Assembly (NCBI GenBank): GCA_030448265.1
Contig: JAUJNG010000001.1
Location: forward strand, 338,490-402,489
Direction: 5' to 3'
Source of the DNA: Abditibacterium sp.
GTDB lineage: Bacteria > Armatimonadota > Abditibacteriia > Abditibacteriales > Abditibacteriaceae
DNA: 64,000 nucleotides
Made by a program: the position numbers and the translations under genes. The first letter of the stretch is position 1; the number at the start of each line of letters is the position of its first letter. This document shows positions 44,645 to 53,391 of the stretch, in pieces. Under the pieces are notes generated by a model. The model saw only the letters and a list, made by a program, of their open reading frames with translations, did not search any database and had not been told where the DNA came from.

Positions 44645-46282
44645 ATGAAAAATTCTTTTTTGTCCAGCCCAAAGGGGCAATCCTCCAAGGCATGGCCCGC
44701 GCTCGCCGCTCTGACGCTGGCAACATCGTGCGCGCAGGCGCAGAACGCGCCGCCTCAAGCGCCCAGGAAGATGAACGTGCTGTTCATCGCTGTAGACGAC
44801 CTCAACACCGATCTGGGCGCCTACGGGCGCTCCGATGTCAAATCGCCCCACATCGACGCGCTGGCGGCAAGGGGTTTGTTGTTTAGCCGCGCCTACTGCC
44901 AGCAGGCGGTGTGTTCGCCCTCGCGCACCAGTTTGCTGACGGGTCGCTATCCCGACACCACGCGCATTTTCAACCTGACCACGCACTTTCGCGACGTGTT
45001 GCCCGATGTCGTGACGTTGCCGCAGCAGTTCAAGCTGCACGGCTACACGACCCAAAGCATCGGCAAAATTTATCACGGCGGACTCGACGACCCGCCTTCC
45101 TGGACCATCTCCAGCGGCGGGCAGGGCGGGGGAGGGGCCGAACGGCGGCGCAATCAGCGACGGGGCGGGCGCCGACAGCAGGGCGCGATGAACTTCGCGC
45201 CGGCGAACTTCCAGACCATCGCGGGCGAGACGGCGACGGGCGAGACGGATTATACGCGCGTGCCCGCCGACCGCAAAGCGCTCTCCTGGGCGATGCCGGA
45301 TGTGCCCGATAACGCGCTCTCGGACGGGCAGGAAGCGGAGCGCGCCATCGCCGCGCTGGGACAACTGCAACGCCAGCCGTTCTTTTTGGCGGTCGGGTTT
45401 CACAAGCCGCACCTGCCGTTTGTGGCGCCCAAAAAGTATTTCGACTTGTATCCGCTCGCGAGCATCAAGCTGCCAAACAATATGTTTCCACCCAAAGGCG
45501 CGCCGCCACTGGCTTTTGCCAACTTCGGCGAATTGCGCGGCTTCAAGGACATTAAGGAAGTGGCCCCCGACGACGCGCCGATTCCCGCCGACAAGGCGCG
45601 CGAACTGATTCGCGGCTATCGCGCCGCGACCTCCTACACCGACGCGCAAATCGGGCGCGTGCTGGCCGAACTCGACCGTTTGAAGCTGCGCGACAACACG
45701 ATTGTGGTTTTGTGGGGCGATCACGGCTACCATCTGGGCCGCAACAGCGAGTGGGTCAAGCACACCAACTTCGAGGCCGCCACTCACGTCCCGCTCATCA
45801 TCTCGGCGCCTGGCCAGACCACGCGCGGCCAGAAAACCAATGCTTTAGTCGAGTTCGTGGACGTGTATCCCACGCTGTGTGAGCTGGCCGGACTGCCGCT
45901 CACGCCTGGGCTGGAAGGCCGGAGTCTGGTGCCGCTCTTGAAGAACCCGCAGGCCAAGTTCAAAGCAGCGGCGCTGAGCCAGTATCCGCGCGGCGGGCCG
46001 CGTGGCCGCATCAACCCGCACATGGGCTACACGATGCGAACCGACCGCTACCGCTTCACCCAGTGGATCAAAGCCGACGACAAAAGCGTGACGGCGACTG
46101 AGCTTTACGATCATCAAACCGACCCTGGCGAAACCGTCAACGTCGCCGTGCGAAGCGAAAACCAAGCTCTGGTCGCGCAGCTTGCGGCGCAGCTGCGTCA
46201 AAGTTTTCCGGCCCTCTCCGCGCCTGGCCCGCTGCCACTGCTGTCGGCTCCCGAACCGCGCCGCCGCAACGCCAACGATTAA
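44645..46282 (+). CDS. iduronate-2-sulfatase-like sulfatase, Sec-exported
   Basis: A 545-aa sulfatase with an alanine/leucine-rich leader (KAWPALAALTLATSCAQAQ). It follows the iduronate-2-sulfatase pattern closely: NVLFIAVDDLNTDLGAYG, CQQAVCSPSRTSLLTGRYPD (Cys90), THFRDVLPDVVTLPQ, GKIYHGG, DPPSW and VGFHKPHLPF, then LWGDHGYHLG. A low-complexity Gly/Arg insertion (GGQGGGGAERRRNQRRGGRR, near residues 155-175) interrupts the usual fold and is odd. In other bacteria this family removes 2-O-sulfate from uronates, and related enzymes act on marine glycans. The ATG at 44645 is chosen over an in-frame TTG at 44630. Confidence 0.85.
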   Translation: MKNSFLSSPKGQSSKAWPALAALTLATSCAQAQNAPPQAPRKMNVLFIAVDDLNTDLGAYGRSDVKSPHIDALAARGLLFSRAYCQQAVCSPSRTSLLTGRYPDTTRIFNLTTHFRDVLPDVVTLPQQFKLHGYTTQSIGKIYHGGLDDPPSWTISSGGQGGGGAERRRNQRRGGRRQQGAMNFAPANFQTIAGETATGETDYTRVPADRKALSWAMPDVPDNALSDGQEAERAIAALGQLQRQPFFLAVGFHKPHLPFVAPKKYFDLYPLASIKLPNNMFPPKGAPPLAFANFGELRGFKDIKEVAPDDAPIPADKARELIRGYRAATSYTDAQIGRVLAELDRLKLRDNTIVVLWGDHGYHLGRNSEWVKHTNFEAATHVPLIISAPGQTTRGQKTNALVEFVDVYPTLCELAGLPLTPGLEGRSLVPLLKNPQAKFKAAALSQYPRGGPRGRINPHMGYTMRTDRYRFTQWIKADDKSVTATELYDHQTDPGETVNVAVRSENQALVAQLAAQLRQSFPALSAPGPLPLLSAPEPRRRNAND

Positions 46283-46317
46283 AGGACGCCGTTGAGGCTC
46301 CCTTCTTCGCAGGGGGC

Positions 46318-46372
46318 GGCGTGGATGAAATCGGCGCTGTTGGAGTGGCGCGCTTCGCTGCTCTGGCGGTAA
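46318..46372 (+). pseudogene. C-terminal remnant of a sulfatase gene
   Basis: In one frame this short stretch reads MKSALLEWRASLLWR and a stop, against MKAALLEWRGSLPWR and a stop at the end of the sulfatase at 36557. The DNA is clearly related, but nothing upstream (46283-46317) continues the gene. It appears to be the leftover end of a lost sulfatase paralogue. Confidence 0.65.
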
Positions 46373-46373
46373 T

Positions 46374-47753
46374 ATGAAATTGCCGTCAGAAATTCCCACT
46401 TCCCCCATGCCATCTTCTTCCGCCAATGCGCGCCGTCCCAACGTCATCTGGGTTTTCGGCGACCAACACCGCGCTCAGGCGCTGGGCTGCGCGGGCGATC
46501 CCAACCTGCACACGCCCAACATCGACCGCTTGAGCGCCGAGGGCGTTCATTTCACTCGCGCCGTTGCCGGAACGCCGCTGTGCTGCCCCTGTCGCGGCTC
46601 GCTGCTGACGGGGCGCTACCCACACAATTGCGTGCCAGGCCACGAATATCCTCTGCCGGACGGTCAGCCGACACTGGCGCAAGCTTTCCGCGAGGCGGGC
46701 TATCACACCGGCTATTTCGGCAAGTGGCATCTCGACGGCTTCAAAGAAAAGGAAGGCCGCGCGGCGTTTCACACCGTGCCGCCCGACCGGCGCGGCGGTT
46801 TCGATGCCTGGCTGGGCTACGAGAACAACAACTCGCAGTGGGACTGCCACGTTCACGGCCACGACGCGAGCGGGCAGGAAATCGAGCGTTACCGCTTGCC
46901 TGGCTACGAAACCGATGCCCTGACCGATGTGTTCCTGGCGCATTTGAAAGAGTGCGCCCAGGCGCCGGAGCAGCCATTTTTCGCCGCGCTGTCGCTCCAG
47001 CCGCCGCACAATCCCTATGTCGCGCCCGAAGCGTGGATGGCGCGTCACACGCCGGCTTTGGTGCAGTTGCGCCCCAACGTGCCCGCCGTGCCGCGCGTGG
47101 TGGAGCGGGCGCGGCGCGATCTGGCGGGTTACTACGCCATGATCGAGAACCTCGACTGGAACCTGGGCCGCATCCGCGCCGCGCTGTGGGAAAGCGGGCA
47201 GTGGGAGCAAACGCACATCGTCTTCTTTTCCGATCACGGCGATATGCACGGCTCGCAGGGGCAGTTTCTGAAGACTTCGCCGTGGGAAGAGTCCATCCGC
47301 GTGCCGTTCATCCTCGGCGGCGGCGTGCCGTTTTACGGCCTCAAGAGCGGGCAGTGCGACGCGCCGCTCAACCATGTCGATGTCGCGCCCACCACGCTGG
47401 GGCTGTGCGGCATCGAGGCGCCCGCTTGGATGCAGGGCACCGATTACTCCGGTTATCGCTTGCCCACGCGCCAAGTCCAGGCGCCGGATTCGGCTTTTTT
47501 GCAGTTGGTGATTCCCACCGGCCATGGCGACTCGACCGACCGGCCCTGGCGCGGCGTGGTGACGCGCGATGGCTGGAAATACATCGTCCTCGAAGGCCAG
47601 CCCTGGCTGCTGTTCAACCTCAACGAAGATCCGTATGAACAGGTGAATCTGGCGCACAACTCTCGCTTCAAAGCCGAGCGCCGTCGCTTGCAAGACCGCT
47701 TGAACCTCTGGATGCACGACACCGGCGACAGCTTCGCGCTGGCGGAATTGTGA
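46374..47753 (+). CDS. cytoplasmic sulfatase with CCPCR active site
   Basis: A 459-aa sulfatase without a signal peptide. IWVFGDQHRAQALGCAGDPN opens the fold, with Asp30 of the metal site followed by Gln rather than Asp. The nucleophile motif is CCPCRGSLLTG (Cys70 as the C of C-x-P-x-R), where the usual Ser is Cys. GKWHLDG and FFSDHGDMHG are intact. Members of this branch often carry CCPxR variants, so activity is plausible. It probably works on imported sulfated sugars. The stop overlaps a GTG at 47750 in frame with the isomerase gene that follows. Confidence 0.8.
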   Translation: MKLPSEIPTSPMPSSSANARRPNVIWVFGDQHRAQALGCAGDPNLHTPNIDRLSAEGVHFTRAVAGTPLCCPCRGSLLTGRYPHNCVPGHEYPLPDGQPTLAQAFREAGYHTGYFGKWHLDGFKEKEGRAAFHTVPPDRRGGFDAWLGYENNNSQWDCHVHGHDASGQEIERYRLPGYETDALTDVFLAHLKECAQAPEQPFFAALSLQPPHNPYVAPEAWMARHTPALVQLRPNVPAVPRVVERARRDLAGYYAMIENLDWNLGRIRAALWESGQWEQTHIVFFSDHGDMHGSQGQFLKTSPWEESIRVPFILGGGVPFYGLKSGQCDAPLNHVDVAPTTLGLCGIEAPAWMQGTDYSGYRLPTRQVQAPDSAFLQLVIPTGHGDSTDRPWRGVVTRDGWKYIVLEGQPWLLFNLNEDPYEQVNLAHNSRFKAERRRLQDRLNLWMHDTGDSFALAEL

Positions 47754-47776
47754 ACAGGACACCTACCAACCCACCC

Positions 47777-48635
47777 ATGAAATTAGGATTTTTGACCGAA
47801 TACAAACCGGAACGAGCGCAGGCCGCGCGCGCAATGGGCTTCAATTGCCTGGAACTGCGGGTGCCGTCGCTGCAAAGCGAACTGCAACAGGGCCTGAGCA
47901 ACGCCGAGGCCGCGCGCCGCATCCGTGCCACGATGGAGGAAAACGGCCTGAGCGTGGCGGCGCTGGCCTACTACATCAACCACTTCGAGCCAGGGCAGGA
48001 AGAGAGGACACGCCGCAGTCATGCGCGAACTTATCGAAATTGCGCCGCAACTGGGCTGCGATGTGGTGGCGACGCTCAGCGGAGTCACACCCGAAACCCA
48101 GCAAAGTGGCAACGCCGAAGCGACGCTGCCCGCCTTCACCGCCACTTTCGCCGAACACGCGCGCGTTGCGGAGGGCAGCGGCGTCAAGATCGCGCTGGAA
48201 AACTGGCCTGGCGCGCATCCCTACGGCCTGTCGCGCAACATCGCCTTTTCGCCGCACCTCTGGGAGAGGCTCTTCGACGCCGTGCCTTCGCCCGCGCTGG
48301 GGCTGGAATACGATCCCTCGCATCTGGTGCGATTGCAAATCCCGCACGTCGCGGCTATCAAACGCTTTTCCGACCGCATCCACCACGTCCACGCCAAGGA
48401 CACCACCATCCGGCGCGAGGTGCTGGAAGAAGTCGGCACCACCGGTCAGGGCTGGTGGCGCTACTCGATCCCTGGTCGCGGCGAGGTGGACTGGAACGGC
48501 GTTTTCGCCGCGCTGCGCGAGATCGGCTACGACGGCCCCGTGTGCATCGAACACGAAGACGCGGATTTCAAGGCCGAAAAGTTCGATGACGGTCTGCGTC
48601 TGGGCCACGAGTTTTTGTCGCGCCTGATGGCGTGA
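47777..48635 (+). pseudogene. sugar phosphate isomerase/epimerase (xylose-isomerase-like TIM barrel), frameshifted
   Basis: The first part reads MKLGFLTEYKPERAQAARAM to EPGQEER in one frame (to ~48007), and HAAVMRELIEIAPQLGCDVV to the stop at 48635 in another. Removing one A at about 48008 joins them into a normal ~285-aa protein. The second part has the family's metal and active-site strands (IALENWPGAHP, GLEYDPSHLV, IHHVHAKDT, VCIEHEDADF). Such proteins interconvert sugars and usually sit beside Gfo/Idh/MocA oxidoreductases, as here. The shift may be a real mutation or a sequence error; the rest of the frame is undamaged, which favours error or a very recent event. Confidence 0.8.
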
Positions 48636-48671
48636 CGCAGTTTTTAACCCAAATCGAAGGGACAAATATAT

Positions 48672-49742
48672 ATGAGCAAACCATTGAATGTAGGCGTGAT
48701 CGGCGTCGGCGGCATCGCCAAGATGCATTTTCCAGGCTGGAAAGAGTCGCCTCACGCCCAGGTCACGGCTCTGGCCGACCTCGCCCCTGAAATGCTGCGT
48801 CGCACCGGTGCGGCGCAGGGCATCGACCGGCTTTACGAGAACCCGCAAGACCTCATCAACGACCCCGACATCGACATCGTGGACATCTGCACGCCCAACG
48901 CCTACCATATGCCGCTCGCGGTAGCCGCGCTCGAAGCGGGCAAGCACGTCATTTGCGAAAAGCCGCTCGCGCCCACGCCGGACGACGTGCGAACCATGAT
49001 CGCCGCGCGCGACAAAAGCGGCAAGAAATTGATGACGGCGCAGCATTTTCGCTTTCAGGGCACCAGCCAGGCGCTCAAAGCCGAACTGGATCGCGGCGTG
49101 TTGGGCGAGGTGTATCACGCCCGCTCTTGGATGCTGCGCCGCAACTGGACGCCGGTTCGCCCCACCTTCATCTACAAAAAGAACTCTGGGGGCGGCCCGT
49201 GCATCGACATCGGCGTGCATATTCTCGACCTCACGCTGTGGATGATGGGCCATCCCAAACCAGTGAGCGTGTCGGGCGTGACGCAGGAGAGGCTTTCGCA
49301 TCAGGAGAGCGCGTTTTCGCGCGCCAACAACATCGCGATTCCACCCGACATGGATGTGGAAGAGTTCGCCGCCGCCTTCGTGCGCTTCGAGAACGGCGCG
49401 ACGCTGAACCTCGAAGTCTCGTGGCTGCTGCATCACAAAGTGCCCGAAAACAAGACCGAAGATATGCAGATGTGGCTCTACGGTGACAAAGGCGGCGCGC
49501 ACTGGCCTTCGAGCGAGCTGCTCTCGACTCACAATCCGACGCGCCAGATCTTCGACGCCAAATTGCAAAACATCCCCAACCTGGGCGAAGCGCACGCTCG
49601 TGAGTGCATCGAATTCGCGCGCTGCGTCGCTGAGGATTTGCCCTCGCCCGTGCCCGCTGAAGAGTCGCTGGACGTGACGCTGATCCTTGACGGCCTTTAC
49701 CGCAGCGCCCAGAGCGGGCGCGAAGTGCGCCTTGATGGATGA
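48672..49742 (+). CDS. Gfo/Idh/MocA-family NAD(P)-dependent oxidoreductase
   Basis: A 356-aa cytoplasmic dehydrogenase. GVIGVGGIAKMH (residues ~8-19) is the nucleotide-binding loop, ICEKPLAPT (Lys of EKP) is the catalytic/cofactor signature, and GGGPCIDIGVHILDLTLWMM is the conserved D...H segment that binds the sugar. GAAGGG-like purines before ATG 48672 support the start. Relatives oxidise or epimerise sugars, inositols and glycosides, often together with an isomerase like the gene just upstream. It likely processes a released monosaccharide. Which sugar is not known. Confidence 0.85.
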   Translation: MSKPLNVGVIGVGGIAKMHFPGWKESPHAQVTALADLAPEMLRRTGAAQGIDRLYENPQDLINDPDIDIVDICTPNAYHMPLAVAALEAGKHVICEKPLAPTPDDVRTMIAARDKSGKKLMTAQHFRFQGTSQALKAELDRGVLGEVYHARSWMLRRNWTPVRPTFIYKKNSGGGPCIDIGVHILDLTLWMMGHPKPVSVSGVTQERLSHQESAFSRANNIAIPPDMDVEEFAAAFVRFENGATLNLEVSWLLHHKVPENKTEDMQMWLYGDKGGAHWPSSELLSTHNPTRQIFDAKLQNIPNLGEAHARECIEFARCVAEDLPSPVPAEESLDVTLILDGLYRSAQSGREVRLDG

Positions 49743-49766
49743 TTTCGAGAACTTCCCTAAATTCCC

Positions 49767-51998
49767 ATGTCCCAAACGAACGACACCCTTTCAAAGCACG
49801 CACCCGCCGCGCCTCCGGTAACACGGCGCGACTTTTTGAGAACCGGCGCCGCGTGCGCCGGTGGACTGCTGGGCGCGTCCGCCCTGGGACTGGGCGCTTC
49901 GCCCGCCGGCGCGCAACAGGCGCCGCGCGACCGGAGGGACAAACGGCCCAATTTCGTCTTTATCCTCATTGACGATCTGCGCGACGACGTTTTCTCTTTT
50001 GCGGGGCATCCCTTCATGAAAACGCCCCACATCGACCGGTTACGGCGAGAAGGCGCGCATCTGAGCAACGCTTTCGTCACGACGGCGCTCTGTTCGCCCT
50101 CGCGCGCTTCGTTTCTCACCGGCACCTACGCCCACACGCATGGCGTGCTGAGCAACTCCACCCAATACGATCCCGCCGCAACACCGCCGTATCCTCTGCT
50201 GCTCCAGCGCAGCGGATACGCTTCGGCCCACATCGGCAAGTGGCACATGGGGCACGACGACCCTCACCCACGCCCTGGCTTCGACCGTTGGATTTCATTT
50301 CCTGGTCAGGGCCAGTATTTCGACCAGACGCTCACCGACGAGAACAACCGCCAGATTCCCACCCAGGGCTACATCACCGACATCCTCACCGATTACGCCG
50401 AAGAGTTCATCGCGCGGCAAAGCGCCGATCCCGACAAGCCGTTCAGCCTGATTTTGTCGCACAAAGCGGTTCACGCGCCGTTTCAGCCCGCGCCGCGCCA
50501 TCAGGACATCTACGCCGAATCTGCCCTCGTCGAGCCGCCCAGCTACCGCCATGACATGGCCGACAAACCGCCGTGGATGCGCGAGGAGAACCCTCTGCAA
50601 GAAAGTCCTTTGCTGCGACGGGATCGCCTCAGCGCGAGCGAAGCGGCGGCTTATCGCGTGCCCGCCCAAATCGAGCAGAAGCCGTGGGAGCCGCGCCATG
50701 CGGCGCGCCTGAACTACTTCAAGGCGCTGCAAGCGGTGGACGATAGCGTGGGGCGCGTCCTCGCCGCGCTGGAAAAGTCGGGCGTGCTGGATGATACGGT
50801 GATCGTTTTCGCCGGCGACAACGGCTATTTCCTGGGCGAGTTCGGGCGCAACGACAAGCGATTGATGTTCGAGCCTTCGATTCGCGTCGCCATGCTGGTG
50901 CGCTACCCACCCCTGGCGGCGCCTGGCAGCACCGTGGAGCACATGACGCTCAACATCGACATGGCGCCCACCTTCCTCGAACTGGCGGGCGTGCCGGCTC
51001 CCGCCGTGACGCAGGGCCGCTCCTGGACGCCCTTGCTGCGCGGCGAGCAAACGCGATGGCGCACCTCGTTTCTCTACGAATACTTCATGGATTTGTCGCC
51101 TGGTATTCCCAACCTCGTCGGCGTCCGCACCCAAAACGCGAAGCTCGTCACCTATCCCGATGTCGGCAAGACCACCCACACCTTTCTTCCGCCGATGGAC
51201 GAGCTTTACGACCTGCGCCGCGATCCCCACGAAATGACCAACCTCATCGCCAGCCCGCAAAGCGCGGCCCTGAAGCGGGAGTTGGAAACCGAACTGGCTC
51301 GTCTCAAGCGCGAAACCGGCTATCGCGACGATCTGCCGTGGCGACTGCGCCACGACGGCGAACTGCTGCTGCTGCACCTCAGCCCCAGCCTCGTGCGCGA
51401 TGGCAAAATCCTCAATGGCGCCGCCAAAAGTGCGCTCGGCCCGAACGGCAACGTGTCTTTGGGCAGCGCCGCCGTGGTTCAGGACGGCAAGCGCCAGGCG
51501 CTGCGTTTTGGCGGCGCCCAGCGCCTCGAGGTGCCGTCCCACGCGGCGCTGCAACCGGTGCGGCGCGACTGGACAATTGAAGCTTGGGTCAAGCCGCAGG
51601 CCGACGGCGTGATCCTGGCGCACGGCGGGGAGAGAAGTGGCTACGTCCTGTTTGTGGACGGCGGCAAGCCGCAGTTGAGCGTGCGAACCTTCCGTTGGAA
51701 GCGCGTTGCCGACGCGCCGCGTTCGATTTTGGGCGAGCGCACCCATCTTGTCGGCGTGCTGGACAACCACGTCATCCGGCTTTTCGTCAACGGCCAGCAG
51801 GTCGCGGCCATTGACCAGGCGTTTGTGATTGATGCGCCGCTCAGCGCTCCCCTCGTCATCGGCGGCGAGTCCGGCTCGCGCGTGGACGACAAAGCGCCCA
51901 CAGGGGGCTTTGAGGGACTGCTCTACGATCTCAAAATCCACAGCCGCGCGCTCTCGGCCCAGGAAATTTCGGCTTCCTACCGAGCGGGTGGCCAATGA
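49767..51998 (+). CDS. Tat-exported sulfatase fused to a LamG/concanavalin-like domain
   Basis: A 743-aa protein. Tat signal TRRDFLRTGAACAGGLLGAS; sulfatase domain to about residue 525 with FILIDDLRDDVFSFAGH, CSPSRASFLTG (Cys109), GKWHMG and FAGDNGYFLGEFG. The last ~200 residues form a LamG-type jelly roll (ALRFGGAQRLEVPSHAALQP, WTIEAWVKP, GYVLFVDGGKPQLSVRT, FVNGQQVAAID, GLLYDLKIHSRALS), a fold that often binds glycans. The added domain makes it longer than ordinary S1 sulfatases (450-550 aa). It may hold the enzyme on polymeric substrate. The next sulfatase overlaps it by ATGA. Confidence 0.85.
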   Translation: MSQTNDTLSKHAPAAPPVTRRDFLRTGAACAGGLLGASALGLGASPAGAQQAPRDRRDKRPNFVFILIDDLRDDVFSFAGHPFMKTPHIDRLRREGAHLSNAFVTTALCSPSRASFLTGTYAHTHGVLSNSTQYDPAATPPYPLLLQRSGYASAHIGKWHMGHDDPHPRPGFDRWISFPGQGQYFDQTLTDENNRQIPTQGYITDILTDYAEEFIARQSADPDKPFSLILSHKAVHAPFQPAPRHQDIYAESALVEPPSYRHDMADKPPWMREENPLQESPLLRRDRLSASEAAAYRVPAQIEQKPWEPRHAARLNYFKALQAVDDSVGRVLAALEKSGVLDDTVIVFAGDNGYFLGEFGRNDKRLMFEPSIRVAMLVRYPPLAAPGSTVEHMTLNIDMAPTFLELAGVPAPAVTQGRSWTPLLRGEQTRWRTSFLYEYFMDLSPGIPNLVGVRTQNAKLVTYPDVGKTTHTFLPPMDELYDLRRDPHEMTNLIASPQSAALKRELETELARLKRETGYRDDLPWRLRHDGELLLLHLSPSLVRDGKILNGAAKSALGPNGNVSLGSAAVVQDGKRQALRFGGAQRLEVPSHAALQPVRRDWTIEAWVKPQADGVILAHGGERSGYVLFVDGGKPQLSVRTFRWKRVADAPRSILGERTHLVGVLDNHVIRLFVNGQQVAAIDQAFVIDAPLSAPLVIGGESGSRVDDKAPTGGFEGLLYDLKIHSRALSAQEISASYRAGGQ

Positions 51999-53389
51999 AG
52001 CGGCGCCCCAACATCCTCTTTTTGATGAGCGATGAACACCGCGCCGACATAGCCGGTTTCGCGGGCAACGCCATCATCCGCACGCCGGTTTTGGATAGGT
52101 TGGCGCAAAGCGGCGTGGTGTTTCGTAGCGCCTACACGCCCAGCCCCATCTGCATTCCAGGGCGCCAGTGCCTCATGGCGGGGCAGCTTCCCAAGACCTG
52201 CGGCTGCGAGGGATGGTTCGACCTGCCGCCCAACCACATGACGTGGGCGCGGCGCCTGGCGCAATATGGCTATCAGACCGTCGCCTGCGGCAAATTGCAC
52301 CACATCGGGCCGGATCAGATGCAGGGCTGGCGGATGCGCGTTGGTATGGACATCCAAATGGACGCGCGCCATCTCGAAGGCCGCGTCGAGGCAGAGTTGG
52401 CGCGCTACGCGCCGCCCGTCGCGCACAAGTGGACGCAGGCCAGGGAAGTGCAGCGCGCCGGTGTCGGGCGGGCGCCTCACGTCGGGCGCGACGACTACGC
52501 CGTGCAGGGCGCATTGCGCGTCATCGAAGAGCATTTTCTGAATGCCTTCTACGACCGCGCCACGCCCGACACGCCGCTGCTGCTCAAGGTCAGCCTCAAC
52601 CAGCCGCACTATCCCTACATCACCGATTCGCAGGAGAAGTTTGAACACTACCTCAACCGCGTGCCGCTGACGCGCAACGCCGAGGTGTTCGACCATCCCT
52701 TTCTGGGCGGCGATTTCAAGGTGCGCGTTGGGCAGGAAGTCTCCGCGCGCGAGATGCGCCGCGCCATTGCCGCCTACTACGCCATGATCGAAACGCTGGA
52801 CGCGCAGTTCGGCACAGTTCTCGATGCGTTGCGCCACGCCGGAGAAGATTTGGACGAGTGGATCATCATCTATACCAGCGATCACGGCGAAATGCTCGGC
52901 GAACACGGCGTCTTTGAAAAGCAGAAATTCTTCGAGGAAAGCGTGCGCGTGCCGCTTTTTATTCGCTGGCCGCAGCGTTTCGCACCGTGCGTGGTGGAGG
53001 AAAACGTCAATTTGTGCGACCTCTTCGCCACGCTCTGCGAAGCGTGCGAAATACCCACTCCTTCCGGCCTGGATTCGCGCTCGCTAACGTCGCTAATGAG
53101 GGGCGACGCCGTGAATTGGAACAACGAAAGCGTGTCGCAGTTCGGGCCGCGCAATCTGATGATCAAGCGCGATCACGTGAAATACCAATTCTACGGCCCT
53201 GACAGCCCCGAAGTGCTTTTCGACCTGGAGCGCGACGCAGGCGAGACGCGCAACTTCATCAATGAGCCGCAGTATGCCGCCGCCATCGCGTCGTTCCGCG
53301 AGCGGTTGGGCGAGTTGGGACACGGCCCAAACGCCGATAGGGATTACCTCCACGCGGGCTATGACGCATCGAAACAGGAACTAAGCTGA
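51995..53389 (+). CDS. cytoplasmic sulfatase with CIPGR active site
   Basis: A 464-aa sulfatase that starts directly in the fold (MKRRPNILFLMSDEHRADIA), so it is not exported. Its nucleophile motif is CIPGRQCLMAG (Cys53), with Gly where the usual motif has Ser; the branch with SDEHRAD and CxPGR/CxPAR is known among sulfatases. GKLHHIG and YTSDHGEMLGEHG complete the active site. It is coupled by ATGA to the LamG sulfatase and followed 2 nt later by a dioxygenase, suggesting joint work on a small sulfated product in the cytoplasm. Confidence 0.85.
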   Translation: MKRRPNILFLMSDEHRADIAGFAGNAIIRTPVLDRLAQSGVVFRSAYTPSPICIPGRQCLMAGQLPKTCGCEGWFDLPPNHMTWARRLAQYGYQTVACGKLHHIGPDQMQGWRMRVGMDIQMDARHLEGRVEAELARYAPPVAHKWTQAREVQRAGVGRAPHVGRDDYAVQGALRVIEEHFLNAFYDRATPDTPLLLKVSLNQPHYPYITDSQEKFEHYLNRVPLTRNAEVFDHPFLGGDFKVRVGQEVSAREMRRAIAAYYAMIETLDAQFGTVLDALRHAGEDLDEWIIIYTSDHGEMLGEHGVFEKQKFFEESVRVPLFIRWPQRFAPCVVEENVNLCDLFATLCEACEIPTPSGLDSRSLTSLMRGDAVNWNNESVSQFGPRNLMIKRDHVKYQFYGPDSPEVLFDLERDAGETRNFINEPQYAAAIASFRERLGELGHGPNADRDYLHAGYDASKQELS

Positions 53390-53391
53390 CC

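Noticed and set aside
39750-46400. Short similarity TGCCGTCAGAAA at ~39760 and ~46381
   Set aside because: Only about 12 nt match with poor flanks; not enough to call a repeat.
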